Origin: Arcicella sp038230735
GTDB lineage: Bacteria > Bacteroidota > Bacteroidia > Cytophagales > Spirosomataceae
Length of the DNA stretch: 64,000 nucleotides
NCBI GenBank assembly: GCA_038230735.1
Contig: JBBRMR010000005.1
Location: forward strand, 1 to 64,000
Direction: 5' to 3'
Every line of letters starts with the position of its first letter. Position 1 is the stretch's first letter. The notes below the pieces were generated by a model. That model did not search any database. It was given only the letters and a program-made list of their open reading frames with translations, and was not told where the DNA came from. A program made the position numbers and the translations under genes. Below, piece by piece: positions 17,975-27,234 of the stretch.

Positions 17975-18027
17975 AAAGAATATCCAAAACCGTTTACCGT
18001 TCACCCTTTACCGTGAACCGCTGAATA

Positions 18028-18555
18028 ATGATAAAAGACAATTGTTTTGAATTAGGAAAAATCACCAAAACCCACGGACTCAAAGGCGAAGTTGTGTTAT
18101 GGTTGGATGTTGATTTTCCAGAAGATTATGAAGATTTAGAAAGTATATTCTTGGATGTGAAGGGTGAATTAGTACCTTATTTTATGGAATCATATCGACT
18201 CTCGGGCAATCGTGCCATTGTGCAGTTTGAGGATATTGACACCTTTGAAAAAGCCGAAGAAATGGTGAATCTGGAAGCATTTTTACCTTTAGAAGAATTA
18301 CCAGAATTGGCAGATGACCAATTTTATTACCATGAAATCATCGGTTTTCAGATAAAAGATAAAAATTTAGGTGATTTAGGAACTGTCCAAACCGTTCATT
18401 CTATGCAAGCCCAAGACCTTTTGGTGATGGATTATAAAGGTAAAGAAGTATTGATTCCAGTTATTCCAGAGATTGTCCTGGAAGCCGATAAAGAGGCTAA
18501 GATTCTAAATGTAAATTTACCAGAAGGTTTGTTGGAGGTTTATTTGGAAGATTAA
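18028..18555 (+). CDS. rimM: Ribosome maturation factor RimM
   Basis: 175 residues. RimM acts in late 30S maturation, binding S19 near the 16S rRNA head. The N-terminal RimM barrel (LGKITKTHGLKGEVVLWLDVD) and the C-terminal PRC-like barrel (QFYYHEIIGFQIKDKNLGDLGTV, DLLVMDYKGKEVLIPVIPEIV) are complete. The 5' flank holds short inverted words GTTCAC...GTGAAC (about 17999-18016). Standard order rpsP-rimM-trmD. Confidence 0.95.
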   Translation: MIKDNCFELGKITKTHGLKGEVVLWLDVDFPEDYEDLESIFLDVKGELVPYFMESYRLSGNRAIVQFEDIDTFEKAEEMVNLEAFLPLEELPELADDQFYYHEIIGFQIKDKNLGDLGTVQTVHSMQAQDLLVMDYKGKEVLIPVIPEIVLEADKEAKILNVNLPEGLLEVYLED

Positions 18556-18573
18556 TAACTCAATAATTGAAGT

Positions 18574-19266
18574 ATGAGAATCGACATAATTTCAGTAGTA
18601 CCAAAATTGATGGAAAGTTTTTTTGCTCATTCCATTTTGAGGCGTGGGCAAGAGGCTGGTCATGTGGAGGTTGTCTTACATGACCTGCGTGATTATACCA
18701 TCACCAAAAGCCGACAAGTGGATGATTACGCCTTTGGCGGCGGGGCTGGAATGGTGATGAGTATTGAGCCAATTGCTCGTTGCATAAGAACTTTACAATC
18801 ACAAAGAGAATACGATGAAGTTATTTATATGACTCCCGATGGGGAATCTTTTAATCAACAAACTGCCAATGCTTTATCGTTGGGAGGAAATTTATTATTT
18901 CTCTGTGGGCATTATAAAGGTGTGGACCAAAGAGTGCGGGATATGTTTATTACCAAAGAAATCTCGATTGGCGACTATGTTTTGTCAGGTGGAGAATTAG
19001 CCGCTGCCGTTTGTGCTGATGCCATTATCCGTTTGATTCCTGGGGTTTTAAATGATGAAACCTCCGCTTTAACCGATTCTTTTCAAGACAATTTGCTTGC
19101 TCCACCCGTTTATACACGCCCAGCGGTGTTTGAAGAAATCGGTATTCCAGAAATTTTGTTATCGGGACACGAAGCCAAGATAAATGAATGGCGTTTTGAA
19201 CAATCAATTGAGAGAACGAAATCACAAAGACCCGATTTATTTAAAAAATCAGGTTTAGACGTTTGA
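18574..19266 (+). CDS. trmD: tRNA (guanine-N1)-methyltransferase
   Basis: 230 residues. TrmD methylates G37 of tRNAs with S-adenosylmethionine, preventing +1 frameshifts. The SPOUT knot signature is clear: MRIDIISVVPKLMESFF, DDYAFGGGAGMVM, FLCGHYKGVDQRV, SIGDYVLSGGELAA. 18 bases after rimM. rplS, often next in this operon in other bacteria, is not present. Confidence 0.96.
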   Translation: MRIDIISVVPKLMESFFAHSILRRGQEAGHVEVVLHDLRDYTITKSRQVDDYAFGGGAGMVMSIEPIARCIRTLQSQREYDEVIYMTPDGESFNQQTANALSLGGNLLFLCGHYKGVDQRVRDMFITKEISIGDYVLSGGELAAAVCADAIIRLIPGVLNDETSALTDSFQDNLLAPPVYTRPAVFEEIGIPEILLSGHEAKINEWRFEQSIERTKSQRPDLFKKSGLDV

Positions 19267-19327
19267 GATTAAGTATATAAAAAATTTTCAAAAAAAAGTT
19301 TTTATTTCACAAAAATCTATTATATTG

Positions 19328-19488
19328 CACCTCCAAACTGAACAAATCTTGTTTTTTGGGGTATAAAGCACTACAAATGACATTTTGCTGGGGGTAGTGA
19401 ACAAGAAAAAATGTTATTATTGAAAAAGAAAAAACAAAGTAAGGATTATAATTCGGAAAGCTCAACGTTAATAACGTTGGGCTTTTTT
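19328..19488 (+). ncRNA. Candidate structured small RNA
   Basis: A gene-less stretch behind an AT-rich promoter-like region with a near -7 element (TATATTGCAC at 19321-19330; the rpsP promoter has TATCTTTGCAC). It holds a long hairpin: CTTGTT (19348-19353) and CACTAC (19369-19374), separated by a 15-base bulge, pair with the continuous string GTAGTG-AACAAG (19394-19405) around a 19-base loop. An intrinsic terminator (19460-19488) closes it, preceded by the box AACAAAGTAAGGA...CGGAAA. I see no convincing open frame. Not recognised as any family I know; 6S RNA is one possibility by size and bulged hairpin only. Confidence 0.45.
19433..19488 (+). terminator. AACAAAGTAAGGA box plus terminator, copy 1
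   Basis: Box AACAAAGTAAGGA followed at fixed distance by CGGAAA (to 19459), then stem GCTCAACGTTA (19460-19470) / TAACGTTGGGC (19472-19482) and six T. Two more copies of box and hairpin lie at 23325 and 23416, aligned without gaps up to the hairpin. Confidence 0.7.
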
Positions 19489-20065
19489 GTTTTGGTACCT
19501 TCTGATAAATATCTTACAAATTTTTAAAAAGTTGATGTGTCAATTTTGCGGCTTTATCTTCTTGATATGGCATTTGGCATTATGAGTTAATCGCTTATAA
19601 TTTCTCCGAAAGTAATAATTGTTGTCGCACGGGCAGAAGTTTATTTTTATGCTTGAGAATTCTAAAATTTGTCAATTTAGATTAAATGCTATTAATCCTC
19701 ATAAATAGGTAGAATACATAACAAAAGATTCGCTTATGGATAATTTTCAAATTAAATAATTTCAAATATCTAAATTGTGCATATTTTGGCATAGCTTTTG
19801 CCAAATTATGTTTATAAGTCGTTTCGATACCGTGCCAAAGTAGTATTTTTCAAAAAAAACTTTTATCGAAACCAAAATCCCATCTCATTTCCCGCCAGAA
19901 GGAAGATGTTTTTATCAAATCAAGCGTTTAAAAACGTTTTTTGTGAAAATTTAATCGTGTATTTCCTTACAATTAATCACTGAATCGCCTAAGTTTTAAG
20001 AATTTCTGTTTAATCACAGTTTAGACTTGATTCTTTTATTCAGTTCATATAAAACCCATAAAACA
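19489..20065. other. Gene-less leader before SdrD-type gene
   Basis: AT-rich stretch of about 580 bases. A short frame at 19798-19983 has no recognisable product. Two small hairpins are visible: TTTGGCA/TGCCAAA around 19788-19807 and CGTTT/AAACG followed by six T at about 19924-19941. No clear promoter. It may be a long 5' leader of the following surface-protein gene. Confidence 0.4.
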
Positions 20066-23000
20066 ATGATAAAATCCTTACGTCTTCGGATGGTCAAGGC
20101 TTTAATTCCTTGCTTTTCCCTACTGTTATCAGCATCGTTTTTTTTAGAAATTAACGCCAAATGCGTTTCTGGGAGTAACTCCATTGATTTTATTGCCCTT
20201 GTGGCTGTTCCAGTAGCGGGTGCTGACCAGTCAATTTGTTCACCCGCAACAACCGCAATGGTGAACTCCTCCGTAACTGGTCAAACTTGGACGGTATTTT
20301 CTCAACCATCAGGGGCGGATGCTAAAATTGCAGTTGATGGTTCAATAACTGATCTTACAAAAGATGGTGTATATACTTTTAGATTAACGGAGGGGACTGT
20401 TTTTGACGAAGTCCAAATTACGAGAAAAGCAAAACCCAATGCTGGAAGTGATTTGACAATTTGTTCACCTCAAACAACTGCATCCTTATTTATACCAACG
20501 GGAACCGACTCTTGGACAGTAGTAACGAACCCTCCGAATCCATCCCCTGCCACAATTTTAGCAGATTTTGGGGATATTTCTGGTATGATTAATACAGGAA
20601 CTTATCAATTTGTCTTAAATTCAGCGGGATGTACTGACACGGTAAAAGTTGTCAAGAAAACGGGGATAACTGTATCCGTAACAGATACCATAAGAACTTG
20701 TATTGGAGGTAATTTTACAATTTTAACAACTTCGGATGCTGGTGCAGGAGCAACTTATTCTTGGAAAGGACCAAATGGTTTTATGTCTTCACAAAAAGAT
20801 GCTACTCTGGCAAATTTAGTTTCGGGAAGTGTGGGCGTTTATACCTTAAATGTTACTTCTACTACGGGATGCAGTGCCACGGCTACATCGGTTGTTATTT
20901 TGAGTGATATTTCAGTCTCTTTGATTGCGGGTAAATTGAACTATTGCGTTGGTGATATTATCACACTAAGAACATTTAATCCAGAAATTGGCTATTCGTA
21001 TGACTGGACGGGTCCCAATGGTTTCACGTCCACGAATACCTTAAATATCACTCGTCAAACTACACCAGATAAATCGCAAGCAGGGCTTTACAGTATGTTG
21101 ATTACCTCTCCAAATGGGTGTAAGGCAGTTACTACGATAAATATTTCAGTAACAGATTGTTTGAGTATTGGAAATTTAGTTTGGGATGATGCGAATAATA
21201 ATGGTTTGAATGATATTAGTGAAGTTGGAGTAGGTGGCGTTCCAGTAAGATTATTTGTAGCGAAATTAGATTTAGCTGGTTTCCCTACTGATGTTCCAGA
21301 CGGAATAGCTATTCAAACGACCACGACTTCAACGGTTAATGCTACTTTGGGTAAATATTTATTTTCGGGTTTGATTCCAGGCTATTACATCGTAGAAATT
21401 GATGCACCGACCGGTTACAAAACCAGTACGGGTACAAATGGTTCATTGACAGGTATTTATGAACCAGCCGTTAATCCCAATAGTGATGTAAATGATAATG
21501 ATGATGGCACTAAAAAAATGGGTCAGACCATCACCTCAAAAGCCATTGAATTGGGAAACTATACTGAGCCAACGGGTGATGGTGATTCTGCACCAACGGG
21601 TTCGGATGCGGATAAAAATTCAAATTTAACCATTGACTTTGGTATTTTTAAACCTGCCAACATCGGTGATTTTGTTTGGTCAGATACTAACAAAAACGGA
21701 ATTCAAGAGGCGGGTGAAGCGGGAGTTGCTAATGTTATTGTAAAATTATTTGCAGGAACAAGCACAACACCATTAGTAAGTTTTACAACACTTGGAGACG
21801 GTAAATATTTGTTTGATAACTTAGCTTCGGGTATTTATACCGTTGAATTTGTAAAAGCTTCGATTGGTTCTGGAAATAGTTTCTCTCCGCAATCAGCCAC
21901 GGGTTCAACCCCAGCAAATGATAGTAATGCAGATATTACCACGGGGAAATCATCGCCTTTTACTTTAATTGTGGGTGAAATTAACCAAACCATTGATGCG
22001 GGTATTGTTGGGGATTGTCCAGGTTCAACCGTTGGCATAATTACCGTTCCAAATCTTTGTGTGGGAAGTTCACTAACGATGAACGCCACAAGTTCAGACC
22101 CCTTGGCAAAGTATTCTTGGACTTCAACTAATTCATTTACTGCCACCACGCAATCGGTAACGATACCAAATTTAGCAACCACTAATTCAGGGACTTACAC
22201 CGTTTTGATAACTAATTCAAACCTTTGTACTGCTGCTTTGACGGCAAATGTGGTGGTGAATCCATTACCGACTTTGGCAAACGTTTCTGGTTCAATGGTT
22301 TGTGAGGGAAGCAGTGCAACATTGAGTGCTTCGGGTGCAACGACCTATTCTTGGGTTGGTCCTAATAACTATACATCAACGCTCCAAAATCCGATTATAC
22401 CAAATGTAGCTTCAATAAATGCAGGAGTTTATACAGTAACGGGAGCAACAAACGGATGTTCAGCCATTGGATTAGCAACCTTAATGATTGATAAAAAACC
22501 AATTCCAACTGCCACGGGTGCCACTATTTGTTTGGGGGGAAGTGGGACAATTTCAGTTCTGCCTGCGGGTTTAACTTACGCTTGGTTTGGACCTGCCACT
22601 TTTACCAGTAATCTGCAAAATCCAGTAATTATAGGTGCAACTAATTCAAATGCGGGGACATACACGGTATTTGTAACCGATTCAAAAGGTTGTACTGCCA
22701 CGGCAACAGCCAAAGTAACCGTTGGAAATTCTCTTGGCATAATTGCAACGAGCAATAGCCCCGTTTGTGCAGGAACAAGATTGGAACTTTCAGCCAATGG
22801 CGGAACGGGAGCAACGTATTTGTGGACAAGCCCAAGCGGAGTAACGTCAAATTTAGCGAATCCATTTACAAATACTGCTACCTCGGCTGATAATGGTACT
22901 TGGACAGTTGCCATAACAAACAGTGATGGTTGTAAAGGAACGGGTTCAACGAATGTGGTTATTAATCAGGCTACGCCAACATTTGAAGTAACCTCTTTAC

Positions 23001-23311
23001 AAGCAACTTGCTCAACAGGGACTGCCAATGCCGATGCTAAACTGAATATTTCAGGATTGGATTTGACCAATAAATACGATTATACCGAAGGCACAACTTA
23101 CACAGGGACGAAGACTTTTGCCACGGCAAGTACCATTACTGCCACCACGATAACGGTTACATTAGCCAACCCAACGGCAGACAAAAGTTATACCGTGCGA
23201 GTATTCAACGCCAACGGATGTTACATAGACAAAACAGTAATCTTGAAAACAAGAGTATGTGAATGTAAAGCAGATGTTTGTATTCCGTATTCATTCAAAA
23301 AGACGAAATAA
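20066..23311 (+). CDS. Large secreted SdrD-B / Ig-like repeat surface protein
   Basis: About 1081 residues from ATG 20066 (MIKSLRLRMVKALIP, a proper signal peptide; the frame is open from 20027). Order: two short beta domains, two Ig-like domains with the signature Y-x-W-x-GPNGF (YSWKGPNGF, YDWTGPNGF), two SdrD B-like domains (SIGNLVWDDANNNGLND and NIGDFVWSDTNKNGIQEAGE), four more Ig-like domains (YSWVGPNNYTSTLQNP type), and a last domain ending in the cysteine-rich tail CECKADVCIPY followed by basic residues. No LPxTG or typical type IX secretion CTD is visible. Probably a surface adhesin or matrix protein. A smaller paralogue with the same tail lies beyond the thiamine operon. Confidence 0.85.
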   Translation: MIKSLRLRMVKALIPCFSLLLSASFFLEINAKCVSGSNSIDFIALVAVPVAGADQSICSPATTAMVNSSVTGQTWTVFSQPSGADAKIAVDGSITDLTKDGVYTFRLTEGTVFDEVQITRKAKPNAGSDLTICSPQTTASLFIPTGTDSWTVVTNPPNPSPATILADFGDISGMINTGTYQFVLNSAGCTDTVKVVKKTGITVSVTDTIRTCIGGNFTILTTSDAGAGATYSWKGPNGFMSSQKDATLANLVSGSVGVYTLNVTSTTGCSATATSVVILSDISVSLIAGKLNYCVGDIITLRTFNPEIGYSYDWTGPNGFTSTNTLNITRQTTPDKSQAGLYSMLITSPNGCKAVTTINISVTDCLSIGNLVWDDANNNGLNDISEVGVGGVPVRLFVAKLDLAGFPTDVPDGIAIQTTTTSTVNATLGKYLFSGLIPGYYIVEIDAPTGYKTSTGTNGSLTGIYEPAVNPNSDVNDNDDGTKKMGQTITSKAIELGNYTEPTGDGDSAPTGSDADKNSNLTIDFGIFKPANIGDFVWSDTNKNGIQEAGEAGVANVIVKLFAGTSTTPLVSFTTLGDGKYLFDNLASGIYTVEFVKASIGSGNSFSPQSATGSTPANDSNADITTGKSSPFTLIVGEINQTIDAGIVGDCPGSTVGIITVPNLCVGSSLTMNATSSDPLAKYSWTSTNSFTATTQSVTIPNLATTNSGTYTVLITNSNLCTAALTANVVVNPLPTLANVSGSMVCEGSSATLSASGATTYSWVGPNNYTSTLQNPIIPNVASINAGVYTVTGATNGCSAIGLATLMIDKKPIPTATGATICLGGSGTISVLPAGLTYAWFGPATFTSNLQNPVIIGATNSNAGTYTVFVTDSKGCTATATAKVTVGNSLGIIATSNSPVCAGTRLELSANGGTGATYLWTSPSGVTSNLANPFTNTATSADNGTWTVAITNSDGCKGTGSTNVVINQATPTFEVTSLQATCSTGTANADAKLNISGLDLTNKYDYTEGTTYTGTKTFATASTITATTITVTLANPTADKSYTVRVFNANGCYIDKTVILKTRVCECKADVCIPYSFKKTK

Positions 23312-23324
23312 CAATACTAATAAA

Positions 23325-23380
23325 AACAAAGTAAGGAATAGAGTGCGGAAATCCCAGTCTCTTTGAGGCTGGGACTTTTT
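23325..23380 (+). terminator. AACAAAGTAAGGA box plus terminator, copy 2
   Basis: Box AACAAAGTAAGGA...CGGAAA (23325-23351), stem TCCCAGTCTC (23352-23361) / GAGGCTGGGA (23365-23374), loop TTT, then CTTTTT. It starts 14 bases after the stop of the SdrD-type gene and is repeated in tandem about 91 bases on. Confidence 0.75.
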
Positions 23381-23415
23381 AAAATCTCATTCAGAAATGT
23401 ACAAGACACTAATAA

Positions 23416-23473
23416 AACAAAGTAAGGAATAGAGTGCGGAAACGACAGCTTCTTTGAGGCTGTCGTTTTTTTT
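23416..23473 (+). terminator. AACAAAGTAAGGA box plus terminator, copy 3
   Basis: Same box (23416-23442) as copy 2, with stem CGACAGCTTC (23443-23452) / GAGGCTGTCG (23456-23465), loop TTT and eight T. Compared with copy 2 the stem bases differ on both arms in a compensating way, while the flanking box, the TTT loop and GAGGCTG stay constant. Confidence 0.75.
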
Positions 23474-23529
23474 GACTATAATTTTAAAAGCAACATTGTT
23501 AAAATCTTTTTTTTGTCAATTTCTATCTC

Positions 23530-23537
23530 TAAATTTG
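23530..23537 (+). promoter_or_regulatory. -7 promoter element of thiamine operon
   Basis: TAAATTTG matches TAnnTTTG and lies just before the TPP riboswitch, so it is the likely promoter of the thi operon. Confidence 0.5.
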
Positions 23538-23545
23538 TATTAGAC

Positions 23546-23626
23546 TTTAGGGGTGCCTTAATATACGGGCTGAGACTATACCCTTCGAACCTGATCAACA
23601 TAATTGTTGCGTAAGGAAAAAGCATG
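23546..23626 (+). promoter_or_regulatory. TPP riboswitch (THI box)
   Basis: The conserved THI-box elements appear in order: GGGGTGCC (about 23550), GGGCTGAGA (23567), ACCCTTCGAACCTGATC (about 23580-23596) and GCGTAAGGAA (23609). It binds thiamine pyrophosphate and lowers expression of the thi genes below. A small hairpin TTGAGA/TCTCAA (23633-23648) followed by TAGTTTTT may be part of the expression platform. The start codon of thiS is about 170 bases downstream. Confidence 0.95.
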
Positions 23627-23795
23627 CAGATTTTGAGAGAATTCTCAATAGTTTTTATCGTCAAATTCAGACGAAATTTGCAAAACTTTTTTTATTCCAT
23701 CAAAATAATTCATCACGAACCGTGTTTGTGAAGGTCTATTTTTGGGGTATTTTTCTTCTCTAAGGTTTTTCTATTTTCAACTAAAAAAAATAGCA

Positions 23796-23999
23796 ATGAC
23801 CGTTTTTATCAATCACCAACTTACCGAACTGAGCGACTGTCTAACAATTCCTGATTTAATCAAAAAAAGGCAATTAGAGCATCTAAAAGGTATTGCTGTT
23901 GCCATCAATGATTCCGTAGTCCTAAAAACAGCTTGGGAAACAACTCGTTTCCAAGAAAATGACCACATTACCATTATTCGTGCCTCAATGGGTGGGTAA
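23796..23999 (+). CDS. thiS: Sulfur carrier protein ThiS
   Basis: 67 residues with a ubiquitin-like fold and the essential C-terminal Gly-Gly (RASMGG), where thiocarboxylate sulfur for the thiazole ring is carried. The frame is open from 23742, but ATG 23796 (MTVFINHQ) gives the normal family length. First gene after the TPP riboswitch. Confidence 0.93.
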   Translation: MTVFINHQLTELSDCLTIPDLIKKRQLEHLKGIAVAINDSVVLKTAWETTRFQENDHITIIRASMGG

Positions 24000-24053
24000 T
24001 TTCTGTCATTGAACCATTAAAATTGATTATTGAAAAACATCCAACATATTGAT

Positions 24054-25910
24054 ATGAAAAAACAACCAGAACATTCTCCTGAAAATGAGGCTATTAGCCG
24101 TACTCCATTTCCAAATTCTAAAAAAGTATTTGTGAAAGGAGCAATTCATGATATTGACGTAGCGATGCGTGAAATCTCTTTGAGTGATACCAAAATTAAT
24201 GGTAAATCGGTTTGTAATCCTGCCGTTACCGTTTATGATACCAGTGGATCTTATACCGATACTAATGCCGAAATTGACATCAAAAAAGGCTTGCCTCGTT
24301 TGAGAGAATCATGGATTTTAGGGCGTGGAGATGTGGAACAATTAACCGATGTTTCATCTGATTATGGGAAAGAAAGAGCGGAGATGGAATCGTTAAATCA
24401 CCTTCGTTTTGAGCATATTGCTAAACCAATGCGGGCAAAATCTGGCGAAAATGTGAGTCAATTACACTACGCCAGAAAAGGAATTATTACCCCAGAAATG
24501 GAATATATTGCCATTCGTGAAAATCAACGGATGGAAGAACTACCGTGTATTGGACATCAGCATAGAGGGCAATCTTTTGGAGCAAATACACCTTCTGGTG
24601 CTATCACAGCAGAATTTGTTCGCTCAGAGATCGCCGCTGGTCGTGCCATTATTCCTTCAAATATCAATCACCCCGAAAGCGAACCGATGATTATTGGTCG
24701 TAACTTTTTGGTAAAAATTAATGCCAATATCGGTAATTCTGCCGTGTCGTCAAGCATTGAAGAAGAGGTAGAAAAAGCCGTATGGGCTTGTCGTTGGGGT
24801 GCCGATAACATCATGGATTTATCGACAGGGAAAAATATTCATGAAACTCGTGAGTGGATTATTCGTAATTCGCCCGTGCCAATCGGGACTGTACCGATTT
24901 ACCAAGCCCTCGAAAAAGTGAATGGGAAAGCCGAAGATTTAACGTGGGAAATTTACCGAGATACGCTCATTGAACAAGCCGAACAAGGCGTTGATTATTT
25001 CACGATTCACGCAGGCGTATTGTTGCGTTATGTACCGATGACGGCAAAGCGTGTTACGGGAATAGTGTCTCGTGGAGGTAGCATTATGGCGAAATGGTGT
25101 TTGGCTCATCACAAAGAAAACTTTCTTTACACGCATTTTGAAGACATTTGTGAGATTATGAAGGCGTATGACGTAGCGTTTTCTTTGGGAGACGGACTTC
25201 GTCCAGGTTCAATTGCGGATGCCAATGATGCCGCACAATTTGCAGAATTGGAAACGCTGGGTGAATTGACAAAAATTGCTTGGAAACACAACGTTCAAGT
25301 CATGATTGAAGGGCCTGGTCATGTGCCAATGCACTTGATTAAGGAAAATATGGACAAGCAATTAAAGGAATGTCACGAAGCCCCTTTCTACACACTTGGA
25401 CCATTGACAACCGATATTGCTCCTGGTTATGACCATATTACATCTGGAATTGGGGCAGCCATGATTGGGTGGTTTGGTTGTGCGATGTTATGTTATGTTA
25501 CGCCAAAGGAACATTTGGGTTTACCAAATAGAAAGGACGTAAAAGACGGAGTAATTACCTATAAAATTGCGGCACACGCAGCCGACCTTGCCAAAGGACA
25601 CGTGGGTGCTCAAATCAGAGATAATGCTTTGAGCAAAGCACGCTTTGAATTTCGTTGGCAAGACCAATTTAATTTGGCACTCGACCCCGATACAGCCCGT
25701 GAATTTCATGATGAAACTTTGCCTGCTGAAGGAGCAAAAATTGCTCACTTTTGTTCGATGTGTGGACCAAATTTTTGTTCTATGAAAATCACGCAAGAAG
25801 TTCGTGAGTATGCTGAAAACCAAGGCATTGAAGAAAAGGAAGCCCTCGAAAAAGGAATGGCAGAGCGTTCAAAAGCCTTTATGGAAGTTGGGGCTGAGAT
25901 TTATTTGTAA
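24054..25910 (+). CDS. thiC: Phosphomethylpyrimidine synthase
   Basis: 618 residues. Radical-SAM enzyme that rearranges aminoimidazole ribotide into hydroxymethylpyrimidine phosphate. Visible are the N-terminal domain (PFPNSKKVFVKG, NPAVTVYDTSGSYTD), the conserved NFLVKINANIGNSAV and MDLSTGKNIHETREWI, and the C-terminal CxxCxxxxC cluster motif (CSMCGPNFC). The frame is open from TTG 24030; ATG 24054 is the better start. The stop overlaps the next ATG (TAATG). Confidence 0.97.
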   Translation: MKKQPEHSPENEAISRTPFPNSKKVFVKGAIHDIDVAMREISLSDTKINGKSVCNPAVTVYDTSGSYTDTNAEIDIKKGLPRLRESWILGRGDVEQLTDVSSDYGKERAEMESLNHLRFEHIAKPMRAKSGENVSQLHYARKGIITPEMEYIAIRENQRMEELPCIGHQHRGQSFGANTPSGAITAEFVRSEIAAGRAIIPSNINHPESEPMIIGRNFLVKINANIGNSAVSSSIEEEVEKAVWACRWGADNIMDLSTGKNIHETREWIIRNSPVPIGTVPIYQALEKVNGKAEDLTWEIYRDTLIEQAEQGVDYFTIHAGVLLRYVPMTAKRVTGIVSRGGSIMAKWCLAHHKENFLYTHFEDICEIMKAYDVAFSLGDGLRPGSIADANDAAQFAELETLGELTKIAWKHNVQVMIEGPGHVPMHLIKENMDKQLKECHEAPFYTLGPLTTDIAPGYDHITSGIGAAMIGWFGCAMLCYVTPKEHLGLPNRKDVKDGVITYKIAAHAADLAKGHVGAQIRDNALSKARFEFRWQDQFNLALDPDTAREFHDETLPAEGAKIAHFCSMCGPNFCSMKITQEVREYAENQGIEEKEALEKGMAERSKAFMEVGAEIYL

Positions 25911-26479
25911 TGAAAATAGTTCTTTCAAATCCAACCGAAATTGAAAATGAATTCAGACAAGTAAATGCTTTGTTTGAAGCGGGTTTGACGCATTTTCATC
26001 TCCGAAAACCCGACTTTTCAACGCAGGAAATGGAGGAATATTTAAAAAATATCAAACCGACTTATTTAATAAGGGTTGTATTGCATGCACATCATGATTT
26101 AATTAAGAAATATAATCTAAAAGGAATTCATTTGCGGAGTACAGACCTTCATTCATTATCGAATGATGCTCTAAAATCATTAGTAAAAAATTTACAGAAA
26201 AGAGGATTTACCGCAAGTGCATCTTTACATTCTTTTGAAGAAATTGAAAACTTACCTTGTCGCTTAGATTATGCCTTTTTGAGTCCCATTTTTCAAAGTA
26301 TTTCTAAGCACGACTATCCATCTGCCTTTACACAAGATGAGTTAGTAAATTTCTTTCAAAAGCGAAAAAACAAAACCCCAATTGTGGCTTTGGGAGGCGT
26401 TAGAGAGGTGAATTTAGAACAATTACAGCAGATTGGTTTTGCAGGAATAGCACTTTTAGGAAGTATTTGGCAATCATGA
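25910..26479 (+). CDS. TenI-like / second thiamine-phosphate-synthase family protein
   Basis: 189 residues of the ThiE/TenI TIM-barrel superfamily (FEAGLTHFHLRKPDFS, LKGIHLRSTDL, DYAFLSPIFQSISKH, PIVALGGVREVNLEQLQQIGFAGIALLGSIW). Compared with the true ThiE in this operon it lacks the IINDN and GATANT-type phosphate and pyrimidine motifs, so it resembles TenI, the thiazole tautomerase that aromatises the ThiG product. It overlaps the thiC stop by one base and the thiD start by four (ATGA), a tightly coupled arrangement. Confidence 0.82.
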   Translation: MKIVLSNPTEIENEFRQVNALFEAGLTHFHLRKPDFSTQEMEEYLKNIKPTYLIRVVLHAHHDLIKKYNLKGIHLRSTDLHSLSNDALKSLVKNLQKRGFTASASLHSFEEIENLPCRLDYAFLSPIFQSISKHDYPSAFTQDELVNFFQKRKNKTPIVALGGVREVNLEQLQQIGFAGIALLGSIWQS

Positions 26480-27228
26480 AAAAGACTTACGCACTCAGCA
26501 TTGCAGGTTTTGACCCTTCGGCAGGTGCTGGAATTTTAGCCGATATCAAAACCTTTGAAGCCAACCAAGTATATGGTTTAGGAGTATGCTCTGCCTTAAC
26601 TTTTCAGAATGATTTTCAGTTTGAAGGGGTAAAATGGATAACTCTTTCGGATATAATTCGGCAAATTGAAATCTTGTATCAGGTTTATGAAATAGAGGTA
26701 GTAAAAATTGGGTTAGTCGAGAATTTAGAAACGCTTGGGGGCATTATTGATTCCATTTTAGGGTTCAATCCAAAAGCAAAAATCATTTTCGACCCAATAT
26801 TGAAAGCCAGTGCAGGATTCAACTTTCATGATGAAATGAATGTGGGGACGTTATCGGATATTTTACAAAAAATTTATCTGATAACGCCCAATATTATAGA
26901 ACTCAATCGCCTTGTAATTACTGGAGAAAGCACTCAAATAAAAGCTCAGAAATTGAGTGAATTTTGTTCTGTGTATTTGAAAGGAGGACATTCTGAAAGT
27001 GAAAAAGCGGTTGATATCTTGTTTTACGAAGGACAAAAAGCCTTTTTTGAAAGTGCAAGAATTAAAAATGGTGAAAAACACGGTTCTGGCTGCGTATTAT
27101 CCTCTGCCATTGCGGCCAATCTTGCCAAAGGTTATGACTTGGAAAAATCTTGTGAAGCAGCCAAAAAATATATTGGCAAGTTTTTAGGTAGCACTGATAA
27201 TTTATTGGGCTATCATTTTAACATTTAA
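26476..27228 (+). CDS. thiD: Hydroxymethylpyrimidine/phosphomethylpyrimidine kinase
   Basis: 250 residues, ribokinase fold. Phosphorylates HMP and HMP-phosphate to the pyrophosphate. Motifs: ALSIAGFDPSAGAGILADIKTF at the N-terminus, VYLKGGH, and the anion-hole/catalytic segment HGSGCVLSSAIAANLAKG. ATG 26476 (MKKTYALSIAG) is preferred over the upstream TTG 26467; it overlaps the stop of the TenI-like gene as ATGA. Confidence 0.94.
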   Translation: MKKTYALSIAGFDPSAGAGILADIKTFEANQVYGLGVCSALTFQNDFQFEGVKWITLSDIIRQIEILYQVYEIEVVKIGLVENLETLGGIIDSILGFNPKAKIIFDPILKASAGFNFHDEMNVGTLSDILQKIYLITPNIIELNRLVITGESTQIKAQKLSEFCSVYLKGGHSESEKAVDILFYEGQKAFFESARIKNGEKHGSGCVLSSAIAANLAKGYDLEKSCEAAKKYIGKFLGSTDNLLGYHFNI

Positions 27229-27234
27229 CATATT

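Noticed and set aside
19798..19983. 61-codon frame in the leader of the SdrD-type gene
   Set aside because: No recognisable product, composition typical of random AT-rich frames.
23476..23664. Minus-strand frame between SdrD-type gene and thiS
   Set aside because: Antisense to the TPP riboswitch.
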